From Streptomyces cellulosae (GTDB lineage: Bacteria > Actinomycetota > Actinomycetes > Streptomycetales > Streptomycetaceae): a DNA stretch of 64,000 bases. The stretch is taken from positions 1 through 64,000 of the forward strand of contig NZ_JOEV01000005.1 in NCBI RefSeq assembly GCF_000721105.1. The letters are read 5' to 3'. Positions 33,156 to 41,858 of the stretch are shown here, piece after piece (position 1 is the stretch's first letter; the number at the start of each line of letters is the position of its first letter). The notes beneath the pieces are model-generated. The model was not told the origin of the DNA. It was given only the letters and a program-made list of their open reading frames with translations, and did no database searches. The position numbers and the translations under genes are program-made.

Positions 33156-34270
33156 ACCAGATTCCACTGGTGGACCTCAAGGCGGCCCACGAGGAAGTCG
33201 CCGACGAGGTACGGGCCGGATTCGAACGGGTCCTGGCCGACACCGCGTTCATCGGAGGCGACGAGGTCCGCCGGTTCGAGCGCGAGTACGCGGACTTCGG
33301 CGGTGTCGCGCACTGCGTGGGTGTCGCCAACGGCACCGACGCCCTCGAACTCGCCCTGCGGGCAGGCGGGGTCGGGGCGGGCGACGAGGTCGTGATACCC
33401 GCCAACACCTTCATCGCCACCGCGGGCGCCGTCGCCAGGACCGGTGCGCGGCCGGTCCTGGCGGACTGCCTGCCCGACAGCCACCTGCTCGACCCCCAGG
33501 CCGCGCTGGACGCGGTCGGCCCGGCCACCCGGGCGGTGGTGCCCGTGCACCTGTACGGGCAGATGGCCGACGTGACGGAGCTGGCCGGCCGCCTTCCCGA
33601 GCGGGTACGGGTCGTCGAGGACGCCGCCCAGTGCCAGGGCGCGACCCGCGACGGCCGGGCGCCGGGCAGTGGCCGGATCGCGGCCACCAGTTTCTACCCG
33701 GGCAAGAACCTGGGCGCCTACGGCGACGCGGGCGCGGTGCTGACCGACGACGAGGAGCTGGCCGGCCTGGTGCGCGCGATCGCGAACCACGGCGGCGTCG
33801 CCAAGTACCGCCACGACGTGCCCGGATTCAACAGCCGTCTGGACGGGCTGCAGGCCGTCGTCCTGCGGGCGAAACTGGCCCGGCTGGCGGACGGCAACGC
33901 GTCCCGGCGGGCTGCCGCCGCCCGCTACGACGCGCTGCTCGCCGACCTGGCGGCCGCCGGGCGGGTCGTGCTCCCGACGACGGCGGCCGGCAACGTCCAC
34001 GTATGGCACCTGTACGTCGTCCAGGTCGCCGGCGCGGACCGCGACGACATCGTGGGCAAACTGAACGCCGAGGGCATCGGCGCCGGTGTGCACTATCCCG
34101 CCCCGGTCCACCTCACACCGGCCTACCGCCACCTGGGGCACTCCCGAGGTGACTTCCCGAACGCGGAGAAGGCGGCGGACCGGATCCTGTCGCTTCCGCT
34201 CTACCCCCAGATCACCCACGCCCAGCAACAGCGGGTCGTGGATGCGCTTGCCGACGCGCTCCGAGGCTGA
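33152..34270 (+). CDS. DegT/DnrJ/EryC1 sugar aminotransferase 2 (WlbC/WbpE/FdtB-like)
   Basis: The 372-residue PLP enzyme opens with IPLVDLKAAHEEVADEVRAG, typical of the 3-aminotransferase branch (WbpE, FdtB, QdtB). It carries FIGGDEVRRFEREYADFGGV, VANGTDALELALRAGGVGAG, VVIPANTFIATAGAVARTGA, EDAAQCQGA and the Schiff-base lysine in SFYPGKNLGAYGDAGA near residue 185. VHYPAPVHLTPAYRHLG near the C-terminus belongs to the same branch. It would act after the WlbA-like dehydrogenase to place an amino group at C3 of a UDP-uronic acid. It is the last gene of the overlapping operon; 73 bases separate it from the secreted giant protein. Confidence 0.92.
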   Translation: MNQIPLVDLKAAHEEVADEVRAGFERVLADTAFIGGDEVRRFEREYADFGGVAHCVGVANGTDALELALRAGGVGAGDEVVIPANTFIATAGAVARTGARPVLADCLPDSHLLDPQAALDAVGPATRAVVPVHLYGQMADVTELAGRLPERVRVVEDAAQCQGATRDGRAPGSGRIAATSFYPGKNLGAYGDAGAVLTDDEELAGLVRAIANHGGVAKYRHDVPGFNSRLDGLQAVVLRAKLARLADGNASRRAAAARYDALLADLAAAGRVVLPTTAAGNVHVWHLYVVQVAGADRDDIVGKLNAEGIGAGVHYPAPVHLTPAYRHLGHSRGDFPNAEKAADRILSLPLYPQITHAQQQRVVDALADALRG

Positions 34271-34343
34271 TCGGTCCCCCACTTAACGCCTCCTCACCCC
34301 GACTTCACGGGTCGGTTATGCACAGCACCGCTGAGAGGGACTC

Positions 34344-37300
34344 ATGAACAGATGGATCAGACGGATCCGGGGCGGCCGCCTCGCCGTCGCAGCAGCATTG
34401 ATATGGGCGGTGCTCCCGCAGGCGACGCCCGCCCAGGCGGCATCTGATCCATGCGGATCGGGCTCGAACGCCATCGTGTGCGAGAACTCCAAGCCGGGCA
34501 GCCCGATGTCCGACTGGTACGCCCCCAACGCCTACGGTGACATCGGGGGCTTCTCCACCAAGGAGAGCGTCCAGGCCGGTGACACCGTCCAGTTCAAGGT
34601 CCAGTCGAAGACCGCGTACAACGTCCAGATCTACCGTCTGGGCTGGTACGGCGGCGACGGCGCACGTCAGATCTCGACCGCGGCGCAAGCGGCAGTCACC
34701 TATCCGGCCAACTACACCAACAAGCCCGCCAGCTGTACCACCAAGAGCAGCACCGGACTGGTCGACTGCGGCAACTGGCCCGTGACCGCGAGCTGGACGG
34801 TGCCCAGCGACGCCGTGTCCGGTCTGTACATCGCGAACCTGACGCAGACCAACGGCGACGGCCTGATGCCGTACCCGTTCGTCGTCCGCAAGGACTCCAG
34901 CACCTCCGACGTCGTCGTGCAGACCAGCGACCAGACCTGGCAGGCCTACAACGACTACGGCGGCCAGGACCTCTACGGCGGTACCGGGCCCGCGCCCGAC
35001 GGCCGCGCCTACGAGGTGAGCTACAACCGGCCGCTGGACATCGGCGGCGACAACGGCATCTACGGCTCCGAGTACGAGATGCTGTCCTGGCTGGAGCGCA
35101 ACGGCTACGACGTCAGCTATCTGTCCGGCGTGGACGTGTCGTCGGCGAGCGGCGCGACCCTGCTGGAGAAGCACAAGATGTACGTGTCGTCCGGCCATGA
35201 CGAGTACTGGACGCAGAGCCAGTACTCCAACGTCCTGGCAGCGCGGCAAGCCGGCGTGCGGCAGGGCTTCTTCAGCGGCAACGAGGTCTTCTGGAAGACG
35301 CGGCTGGCCCCCAGCATCGACGGCACGAACACGGCCGACCGCACCCTGGCCTGTTACAAGATGACCAAGATGGCGTACAACAACGGCATCGCCGACCCCA
35401 GCGGCGTCTGGACCGGCACCTGGATGGACCCGACCAGTACCAACTACGGCCAGGCCTACCAGCCGCCGAACATCCTCACCGGCTCCATGTTCCAGGCGAA
35501 CGGCTACCGCAACGACGCGATCACCGTCCCCGGCTCGTACGGCAAGAACCGGATCTGGCGCAACACCTCCGTCGCGGGCCTCACCGCCGGCCAGACCGCG
35601 ACCTTCCCGACCGGCACGCTCGGTTACGAGTGGGACAGCGACCTCGACAACAGCACCAGACCCGCCGGGGCGATCGACGTGTCGTCCACGACGGTGGACA
35701 TCACGGACGGCACGTACCGTCTGGACTGGGGCAACCTGTACGGCAACGGCACGGCGACGCACAATCTCGTCGAGTTCCGCGACCAGACCTCCGGGGCCCT
35801 GGTGTTCGGAACCGGAACCGTGCAGTGGTCGTGGGGCCTGACCAACGTGCCCACCTACGACCCCGCCGACACGGTGGTCACCGCGGACTCCCGTATGCAG
35901 CAGGCGACGGTGAACATCCTGGCCGACATGGGGGCCCAGCCGAAGTCCCTGCAGAGCAACCTCGTCACCGCCGTCGCTTCCACCGACACCACCGGCCCGG
36001 CCGTCACCGTGACCAGCCCGGCCTCCGGGGCCACCGTCCCGGCGCTGAAGCCAGTCACCATCGCCGGCACCGCCACCGACTCCGGTGGCGGAGTGGTGGC
36101 CCGCGTGGAGGTGTCCACCGACGGCGGGGCGACCTGGAAGGCCGCCAAGGGGCTGACGTCCTGGAGCTACAGCTGGACGCCCACGAGCCCCGGTTCCGCG
36201 TCCATCAAGGTCCGCGCGGTCGACGACAGCGTCAACCTCGGCGCCGTCACCACCGTCCCGATCACCATCGGCCCCCAGGCCTGCCCGTGCACCATCTGGC
36301 CGGCCTCGGCCGTGCCCGGTACCGTCAACGCCGGCGACGGCGGCTCGTTGGAGCTCGGCGTCAAGTTCCGTACCACCGTGGCAGGTTCGATCACCGGCGT
36401 CCGCTTCTACAAGTCGACCGCCAACACCGGCACCCACCTCGGCAGCCTGTGGACCGCCTCCGGCACCCGCCTGGCCACCGGCACCTTCTCGGGCGAGACG
36501 GCCTCCGGCTGGCAGCAGCTGAACTTCTCCACCCCGGTGACCGTCAAGGCCAACACCACCTACGTCGCCTCGTACTTCGCCCCCAACGGCGGATACTCCT
36601 ACGACACCACCTTCGCCGGCAGTGACGCCGGACTGGCCCCCCTGACGGGCCTGAAGACCGGCACGGACGGCGGCAACGGCGTCTACCACTACGGCTCCAC
36701 CAGCGCCTTCCCGTCCTCGGCGTCCTCCGGCAGCAACTACTGGGTCGACGTGGTGCTGGACACCTCGACGGCCAGCACGACCCCGCCCACCGTCTCCTCG
36801 ACCTCCCCGACGTCCGGGGCCACGGGCACGTCGATCACGGCGCCGGTGTCGGCCACCTTCAGCTCGGCCGTCGACACCGACAGCGTCACGTTCACCGTGA
36901 AGGACCCGGACGGCAACACCGTGCCGGGCGCCGTCACCTTCCCCGCCTCGAACAAGGCGACCTTCACTCCGTCGACGGAGCTGGAGCTGAACACGAGGTA
37001 CACCGCTTCCGTCCAGGCCTCCGACGTGTGGGGCAACACCATGGCGGCCCCGGTGACCTGGTCGTTCACCACCAGTTCCACGCCACCGGCGGTCACCTGC
37101 CCCTGCACGCTGTGGAGTTCCTCCGCCGTGCCGGCCAACACCGACATGACCGCCGACCCCAACTCCCTGGAGCTGGGCACCCGGTTCACGTCCTCGGCGG
37201 CCGGCTGGGTCACCGGTGTCACCTTCTACAAGGGCACCGGCAACACCGGCGTCCACACCGGCAGCCTGTGGACCGACGACGGCACGCTGCTCGCCAGCGG

Positions 37301-37943
37301 CACCTTCACGGGTGAGACGACCTCCGGCTGGCAGACGCTGACCTTCGCCACTCCCGTGGCCATCACCGCGGACACCGCGTACGTCGTCTCCTACCACGCG
37401 CCGAACGGCAACTACGCGGTGGACGGCGGCTACTTCGCGGCGGCCCACAAGTCCTATCCCCTGACGGCCACGGCCGACACGACCACGCACCACAACGGGC
37501 TCTACAAGTACGGCAGCGACTCGGCCTTCCCCAACGGTTCCTATGGATCCTCGAACTACTGGGTCGGCCCCGTCTTCACCGCCGACAATCCCAGCGGACA
37601 GCTGGCGAAGGCCACCTCCTCGGAAGTGACCTCGCCCTTGCTGGCGCACACCGCCGACGCCGGCAGCCCCCTCGTCACGAGCTTGCCCGCGGCCCTCAAG
37701 GCGTCGTCCGTCAAGGCGGCCGTGACCGTCCTCGACGGTTCCAAGGCAGCCAAGAAGCTCCACGTCACAGCCGTCACCTCCTACAACCGGGCCACCCACA
37801 AGGTGACCGTCCATCTGTCCGCCCCGTTGCCGGACGGCACACGGTTCAAGGTCACGCTCACGGCCAAGGACAAGCACCACCACACGGTGAAGTCCCACAG
37901 CTGGACGCTGACCAGTAAGACCACCGTCCGCAAGAAGAACTGA
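34344..37943 (+). CDS. large secreted multidomain protein: DMFase-large-subunit-like domain plus two DUF4082 domains
   Basis: The 1199-residue protein has a Sec signal (RLAVAAALIWAVLPQATPAQA, cut after AQA). Residues about 35-540 resemble the N,N-dimethylformamidase large-subunit-like fold (GFSTKESVQAGDTVQFKV, IYRLGWYGGDGARQIS, WQAYNDYGGQDLYGG, YVSSGHDEYWTQSQYSNVLA, WKTRLAPS). An Ig-like domain follows (VTVTSPASGATVPAL to IKVRAVDDSVNLG). DUF4082 domain 1 starts at PCTIWPASAVPGT, a Big_5/SbsA-like domain (SPTSGATGTSITAPVSATFS) comes next, and DUF4082 domain 2 starts at PCTLWSSSAVPAN. The C-terminus is Lys/His-rich. Such proteins occur in actinobacterial polysaccharide loci and may bind or modify extracellular glycans; the enzymatic activity is unknown. 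A strong terminator follows. Confidence 0.88.
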   Translation: MNRWIRRIRGGRLAVAAALIWAVLPQATPAQAASDPCGSGSNAIVCENSKPGSPMSDWYAPNAYGDIGGFSTKESVQAGDTVQFKVQSKTAYNVQIYRLGWYGGDGARQISTAAQAAVTYPANYTNKPASCTTKSSTGLVDCGNWPVTASWTVPSDAVSGLYIANLTQTNGDGLMPYPFVVRKDSSTSDVVVQTSDQTWQAYNDYGGQDLYGGTGPAPDGRAYEVSYNRPLDIGGDNGIYGSEYEMLSWLERNGYDVSYLSGVDVSSASGATLLEKHKMYVSSGHDEYWTQSQYSNVLAARQAGVRQGFFSGNEVFWKTRLAPSIDGTNTADRTLACYKMTKMAYNNGIADPSGVWTGTWMDPTSTNYGQAYQPPNILTGSMFQANGYRNDAITVPGSYGKNRIWRNTSVAGLTAGQTATFPTGTLGYEWDSDLDNSTRPAGAIDVSSTTVDITDGTYRLDWGNLYGNGTATHNLVEFRDQTSGALVFGTGTVQWSWGLTNVPTYDPADTVVTADSRMQQATVNILADMGAQPKSLQSNLVTAVASTDTTGPAVTVTSPASGATVPALKPVTIAGTATDSGGGVVARVEVSTDGGATWKAAKGLTSWSYSWTPTSPGSASIKVRAVDDSVNLGAVTTVPITIGPQACPCTIWPASAVPGTVNAGDGGSLELGVKFRTTVAGSITGVRFYKSTANTGTHLGSLWTASGTRLATGTFSGETASGWQQLNFSTPVTVKANTTYVASYFAPNGGYSYDTTFAGSDAGLAPLTGLKTGTDGGNGVYHYGSTSAFPSSASSGSNYWVDVVLDTSTASTTPPTVSSTSPTSGATGTSITAPVSATFSSAVDTDSVTFTVKDPDGNTVPGAVTFPASNKATFTPSTELELNTRYTASVQASDVWGNTMAAPVTWSFTTSSTPPAVTCPCTLWSSSAVPANTDMTADPNSLELGTRFTSSAAGWVTGVTFYKGTGNTGVHTGSLWTDDGTLLASGTFTGETTSGWQTLTFATPVAITADTAYVVSYHAPNGNYAVDGGYFAAAHKSYPLTATADTTTHHNGLYKYGSDSAFPNGSYGSSNYWVGPVFTADNPSGQLAKATSSEVTSPLLAHTADAGSPLVTSLPAALKASSVKAAVTVLDGSKAAKKLHVTAVTSYNRATHKVTVHLSAPLPDGTRFKVTLTAKDKHHHTVKSHSWTLTSKTTVRKKN

Positions 37944-37958
37944 CCGACCACACCCCAC

Positions 37959-37998
37959 CGTCGGTGGTCCGCGCCGGGCTCGGCGCGGACCGCCGACG
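37959..37998 (+). terminator. strong intrinsic-type hairpin terminator
   Basis: Bases 37959-37975 pair with 37982-37998 over 17 positions (one G-U), with a 6-base loop GGGCTC. It lies 15 bases after the stop of the giant secreted protein and 20 bases before the next glycosyltransferase start. It probably ends the transcript of the first operon and partly insulates the glycosyltransferase. Confidence 0.88.
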
Positions 37999-38017
37999 GG
38001 GATTGGCTTCCCCACCG

Positions 38018-39064
38018 ATGAGCAGCGTCAGTGTTGTCATCCCCTGCTACAAGTACGGCCATTTCCTCGCCGACTGCGTGAGCAGCGTGCTGGACGAGCA
38101 GGACGGCGTTGACGTCCGGGTCCTCATCATCGACGACGCCTCACCCGACGACTCGGCTCAGGTCGCGCAGAAGCTGGCCGCCTCCGACCCGCGTATCGAG
38201 GTCCACGTCCACGAGACCAACAAGGGTCACATCGCCACGTACAACGAAGGCCTCCTGGAGTGGGCCGACGGCGACTACGTGGCCCTGCTCTCCGCCGACG
38301 ACCGGCTGGTCCCGGGCGCGCTGGTCCGCGCGGCCGCGCTCCTGGACGCCCACCCCGAGGCGGGATTCGCCTACGGGCGTCCCCTGCGCTTCCAGCACGG
38401 CGGGCCGCTGCCCACGGCCCGTACCCGGAGCACCGGCTCGGTCGTCTACCCCGGGCAGTGGTGGCTGGAGCGTCGCTTCCGCGAAGGCACCGGCTGCATC
38501 ACCTCGCCGGAGGTCGTCGTCCGCACCAGCCTGCAGCACAAGGTCGGCGGCTACGACCCCGCCCTGCCCCACGCCGGCGACATCGAGATGTGGATGCGGC
38601 TCGCCGCCCACGCCGACGTCGGCTACATACGCGGTGCCGACCAGGCCTTCTACCGCGTCCACGGCAACAACATGTCCACCGTCGACTTCGGCGGCCAGCT
38701 CGACGACCTGCGCCAACGCCTGGTCGCCTTCGACTCCGTGCTCGCCAGGTGCGGCGACCAGCTGCCCCACGCCGACCGCCTGGCCGACCTGGTCCACACC
38801 CGCCTCGCCCGCTACGCGCTGCGCCGGGCCTACCGGGCCTACGACCGGGGCCGTACCGGAGTCGTACCGGTCGACGAGTGCGTGGCGTTCGCCCAGGAGT
38901 GCCTGCCTGGATACGCGGCGCTGTCCGAGTACCGCGCGCTGCGGCTGCGCAGACGCGTCGGGCCGAAGGCCATGCCCTATCTCCAGCCCCTGGTGTGGTC
39001 GGCCGTGGCCGAGCGCGGGCGGGAGTGGCTGTGGTGGGAGTCGTGGAAGCGCCGCGGTATCTGA
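38018..39064 (+). CDS. family 2 glycosyltransferase
   Basis: The 348-residue enzyme (ATG 38018, just after the terminator) is a GT-A transferase. It has VSVVIPCYKYGHFLADCVSS, RVLIIDDASPDDSAQVAQKL, HVHETNKGHIATYNEGL, and a SADDR motif in place of DxD (YVALLSADDRLVPGALVRAA). WLERRFREGTGCITSPEVVV and AGDIEMWMRLAAHADVGYI, the latter with the ExW catalytic-base region, complete the core. The C-terminal 100 residues are helical and basic. No signal or membrane span is seen, so it works at the cytoplasmic face on lipid-linked intermediates. It converges on the stand-alone Wzz-like gene with a gap of only 17 bases. Confidence 0.92.
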   Translation: MSSVSVVIPCYKYGHFLADCVSSVLDEQDGVDVRVLIIDDASPDDSAQVAQKLAASDPRIEVHVHETNKGHIATYNEGLLEWADGDYVALLSADDRLVPGALVRAAALLDAHPEAGFAYGRPLRFQHGGPLPTARTRSTGSVVYPGQWWLERRFREGTGCITSPEVVVRTSLQHKVGGYDPALPHAGDIEMWMRLAAHADVGYIRGADQAFYRVHGNNMSTVDFGGQLDDLRQRLVAFDSVLARCGDQLPHADRLADLVHTRLARYALRRAYRAYDRGRTGVVPVDECVAFAQECLPGYAALSEYRALRLRRRVGPKAMPYLQPLVWSAVAERGREWLWWESWKRRGI

Positions 39065-39081
39065 TGCGCGATCAGTGCAGC

Positions 39082-39774
39082 TCAGTTGGCCACGGGAACC
39101 CCGGCGCTGTGGCGGACCGGGTCCGAGGAGTCGTCCTTGCGCTTCCCGCGCCACAGCGCGTACCGGTCGAACCACAGGGCGCCCAGGATCCCGGCGATGG
39201 CGCCCAGCAGCGCCGTACCGGCCAGGGCGCGGGACCGATTGCCCTGCAGCGGGGCGGCGCTCGGGGCGACCAGCACGGATGCCCTGATCTGCGACGCGGG
39301 CGCGATGTTCTGGGCGTCCTGCAGGTCCGTCACGTGCTTGGTGTAGACATCGATGACCCGGCTGACCGCTGTGTCGGCCTCCACGGCACCGGACCGCTGC
39401 GCCTGCACCTGCAGCGAGGGGATCAGATAGCGCGGCGTCGCGCTGGTGCCGCTGTTGCGCGGAATCAGCTGGTACGTCCCGTGCACGCCCGCGGCCTCCA
39501 GCTCCTTGCGCCCGGCGGGCGACTCGAGTTGCTGGATGACGCCGTACGAGAGGGTGGCGAGCGGCGGCTGGAGGTTCGTCAACTGGTTCGGCTGGTTTCC
39601 CGTCACGGGCGGCTTGAGGACGACCACCGCCGAACTCAGGAACTGCGGGGCCGGATGCAGCATCCGGTAGGCGCCGGCGGCCGTCAGCAGGAGCGCGAGC
39701 AACAGCACGTACCAGCGGCGGAGCAGCGCTTCGGCGACGTCACGAGGCGACACAGGGATTCCTTCCGTCGCCAC
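39082..39774 (-). CDS. stand-alone Wzz-like chain-length/co-polymerase protein 1
   Basis: The GTG-started 230-residue protein has two membrane segments, one near the N-terminus (RRWYVLLLALLLTAAGAYRM) and one near the C-terminus (RALAGTALLGAIAGILGALW). The extracytoplasmic part starts FLSSAVVVLKPPVTGNQPNQ and contains RVIDVYTKHVTDLQDAQNIA. This is the Wzz/capsule co-polymerase layout, but without the BY-kinase domain or its Walker motifs and Tyr tail. It is divergent from the Wzz-Wzy fusion gene, with 47 bases between the starts, so the two promoters overlap. It probably helps set polymer length or export. Confidence 0.82.
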   Translation of the reverse strand: MATEGIPVSPRDVAEALLRRWYVLLLALLLTAAGAYRMLHPAPQFLSSAVVVLKPPVTGNQPNQLTNLQPPLATLSYGVIQQLESPAGRKELEAAGVHGTYQLIPRNSGTSATPRYLIPSLQVQAQRSGAVEADTAVSRVIDVYTKHVTDLQDAQNIAPASQIRASVLVAPSAAPLQGNRSRALAGTALLGAIAGILGALWFDRYALWRGKRKDDSSDPVRHSAGVPVAN

Positions 39775-39821
39775 CGATCCTCGCAGGCGCCGGGGCGAAC
39801 CGCCACCACATGGGAGTTCTC

Positions 39822-41858
39822 ATGAGCCTTGCCGACCTCTTGGCGATCATGCGCAGGCGTTGGTACTTCATGGTGCCTCTCACCCTGCTCAGTCTGCTCG
39901 CCGGCGGGTATCTGTACCGGACCGTCCCCGTGTCCTACGAGTCCCAGAGCTCCGTCACGCTCCTCGACTCCACGGCGATCGCCGACCTGGCGCCGACCTT
40001 CGGCAACAAATTGTCGAACGCGGGCGGTTCGCTGGTCGTCACGGCCGACGTGCTGATCAGGACGCTCCAGTCGAGCGACTCGGCCAAGGAACTGCACTCC
40101 CGCGGCGTCACGGACCGGTACACGGTCGGATTCGCGCCGCAGGCCGACAGCCCGCTGATCACCCTGAGCGTCACCGGCACCGACCAGGTGAAGGTGCTGC
40201 GTGAGACCACCACCCTCACCAAGTTCACCGGGGAGCAGCTCAAGGCCCTGCAGGCCGCCTCCAAGGTGCCGACGGTGTATACCGTGCAGACCGCGCCGGT
40301 CGTCCTGCCGCAGACACCGGTCTCGCAGTCGAAGGGCCGCTACCAGGGCATCGCGGCGGTCCTCATCGTCGGGTTGGTCAGCGCGTTCCTGCTGTCCATC
40401 CTGGCCGAAGGGGTCGCGGTGGTCCGCCGCCGGGGACGCGCCCTGGCCGAATACGTCCCCCGGCGCCATCGCGCCCGGCCACCCGAGCGGCCCAAGGGCC
40501 TGCTGGTGCGCAGGCTGGACGCCACCACGATCCTCACCGGCTATCTGGTGCTGGCTTTCTTCGTCCCCTCGAACCTCACCCTGCCCGCGCTGGGCGGTGT
40601 CGGTACCCCGGCCAACGTCTTCGCCCTGCTGGGCCTCCTCTGGTACCTCGCGACCTGGCTCGGCGGCCGCATCCTCCCGGCGCCTGGCACCAGGCTGCCG
40701 CGCGTGGTGATGTGCGTGCTCGCCGCGGCGGTGCTGCTGGCGTACCTCGCGGCCGCCACCCGCGACAGCTCGCACGAGGAGGTCCTCGGGGCGGACCGGG
40801 GGATCATCGGGCTCGGGGTGTGGGTGGCGCTGGTCGTGCTGGCCTCGGCCGGCATCCAGGACCGCAGCCGGCTGGAGACCCTGATGCGCCGGCTCGTGGT
40901 GCTGGGCACCGTGGTCGCTCTGATCGGCTACTACGACTTCTTCGCCGCGACCAACATCGCCGACTCCATCCACATCCCCGGCCTGCATTCGAGCACCGCC
41001 GGGATGAGCGCCATGGACCGCGGCTCGTTCACCCGGCCGCGCTCCACCACCGCCCACCCGCTGGAGTTCGGGGGGATGCTGGCCATCCTGGTCCCCTTCG
41101 CCGTCCACCAGGCCTTCGACCCGGTGCGCCGGAACGCCGGTGCGCTGCGCCGCTGGGCCCCGGTGGCGATCATGGCGGGCGCGCTTCCGCTGACGGTGTC
41201 CAGGACCTCCATCATCGGCGCCTTCATCGCGATCCTGGTGATGGTGCCCCGCTGGAAGCCGCAGCGGCGCTGGGCCGCGCTCGGAATCGTCCTGGGGTCG
41301 GTGGCCGGTTTCAAAGTGATCATCCCGGGACTGATCGGAACCATCACCAACCTGTTCGCCAGCTTCCTGTCCAACTCCGACAGCAGCACCCAGGCACGCA
41401 CCGTGAAGTACAGCGCGATCGTCCCCTACCTCAGCGAACGCCCCTGGTTCGGACGGGGATTCGGCACCTTCACCCCCGACATGTACTTCTTCACCGACAA
41501 CCAGTACATGCTGACCCTGGCCGAAATGGGCATCCTGGGGCTGGTCGCGCTGCTCGTCCTGTTCGTCACCGGGATCCACCAGGGCGGTGCCATCCGCCGG
41601 CTCGCCCGTACCGAGTCGGACCGGGAGCTCGGGCAGGCCTTCCTCGCCTCGGCCCTGGTCGCCCTGGTCATCAGCGCCACCTTCGACGCGCTCAGCTTCC
41701 CCATGTACGCCGGGATGTTCTTCCTGACCCTGGGCGCCGGCGGTAGCTACCTCGGTTTCGTGCGCCGCGAGGCGGCTGCCGCCGCGGCTCCCGCCGAGAT
41801 CCCTGCTCCCCGCAGGGCGTCCGAAGCCAAGCTCCCCCAACTCGTGGAGTCCCGATGA
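39822..41858 (+). CDS. fusion of Wzz-like domain and O-antigen ligase/polymerase (Wzy-like) domain
   Basis: The 678-residue protein (ATG 39822, GGGAG site) joins two functions. Residues 1-210 are a Wzz-type module with LADLLAIMRRRWYFMVPLTL, extracytoplasmic strand-rich ESQSSVTLLDSTAIADLAPT, and TM2 at AAVLIVGLVSAFLLSILAEG. After a basic linker ([14 protein letters not shown]), residues 235-650 are a ten-or-so-helix integral membrane domain with the O-antigen polymerase/ligase (Wzy_C) pattern: RPRSTTAHPLEFGGMLAILV, LPLTVSRTSIIGAFIAILVM, RTVKYSAIVPYLSERPWFGR and GFGTF, NQYMLTLAEMGILGLVALLV. Normally Wzz and Wzy are separate partners. Here chain-length control and polymerisation are covalently linked. 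The next gene overlaps its stop. Confidence 0.88.
   Translation: MSLADLLAIMRRRWYFMVPLTLLSLLAGGYLYRTVPVSYESQSSVTLLDSTAIADLAPTFGNKLSNAGGSLVVTADVLIRTLQSSDSAKELHSRGVTDRYTVGFAPQADSPLITLSVTGTDQVKVLRETTTLTKFTGEQLKALQAASKVPTVYTVQTAPVVLPQTPVSQSKGRYQGIAAVLIVGLVSAFLLSILAEGVAVVRRRGRALAEYVPRRHRARPPERPKGLLVRRLDATTILTGYLVLAFFVPSNLTLPALGGVGTPANVFALLGLLWYLATWLGGRILPAPGTRLPRVVMCVLAAAVLLAYLAAATRDSSHEEVLGADRGIIGLGVWVALVVLASAGIQDRSRLETLMRRLVVLGTVVALIGYYDFFAATNIADSIHIPGLHSSTAGMSAMDRGSFTRPRSTTAHPLEFGGMLAILVPFAVHQAFDPVRRNAGALRRWAPVAIMAGALPLTVSRTSIIGAFIAILVMVPRWKPQRRWAALGIVLGSVAGFKVIIPGLIGTITNLFASFLSNSDSSTQARTVKYSAIVPYLSERPWFGRGFGTFTPDMYFFTDNQYMLTLAEMGILGLVALLVLFVTGIHQGGAIRRLARTESDRELGQAFLASALVALVISATFDALSFPMYAGMFFLTLGAGGSYLGFVRREAAAAAAPAEIPAPRRASEAKLPQLVESR

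Noticed and set aside
34305..38015. A 1236-codon minus-strand frame opposite the giant secreted protein
   Set aside because: It is a Val/Gly/Asp-rich shadow of a high-GC gene; the plus-strand frame has a signal peptide, recognised domains and a terminator.
39684..41840. A 718-codon minus-strand frame opposite the Wzz-Wzy fusion
   Set aside because: Extremely rich in Gly, Glu, Gln and His with no hydrophobic core; a shadow.
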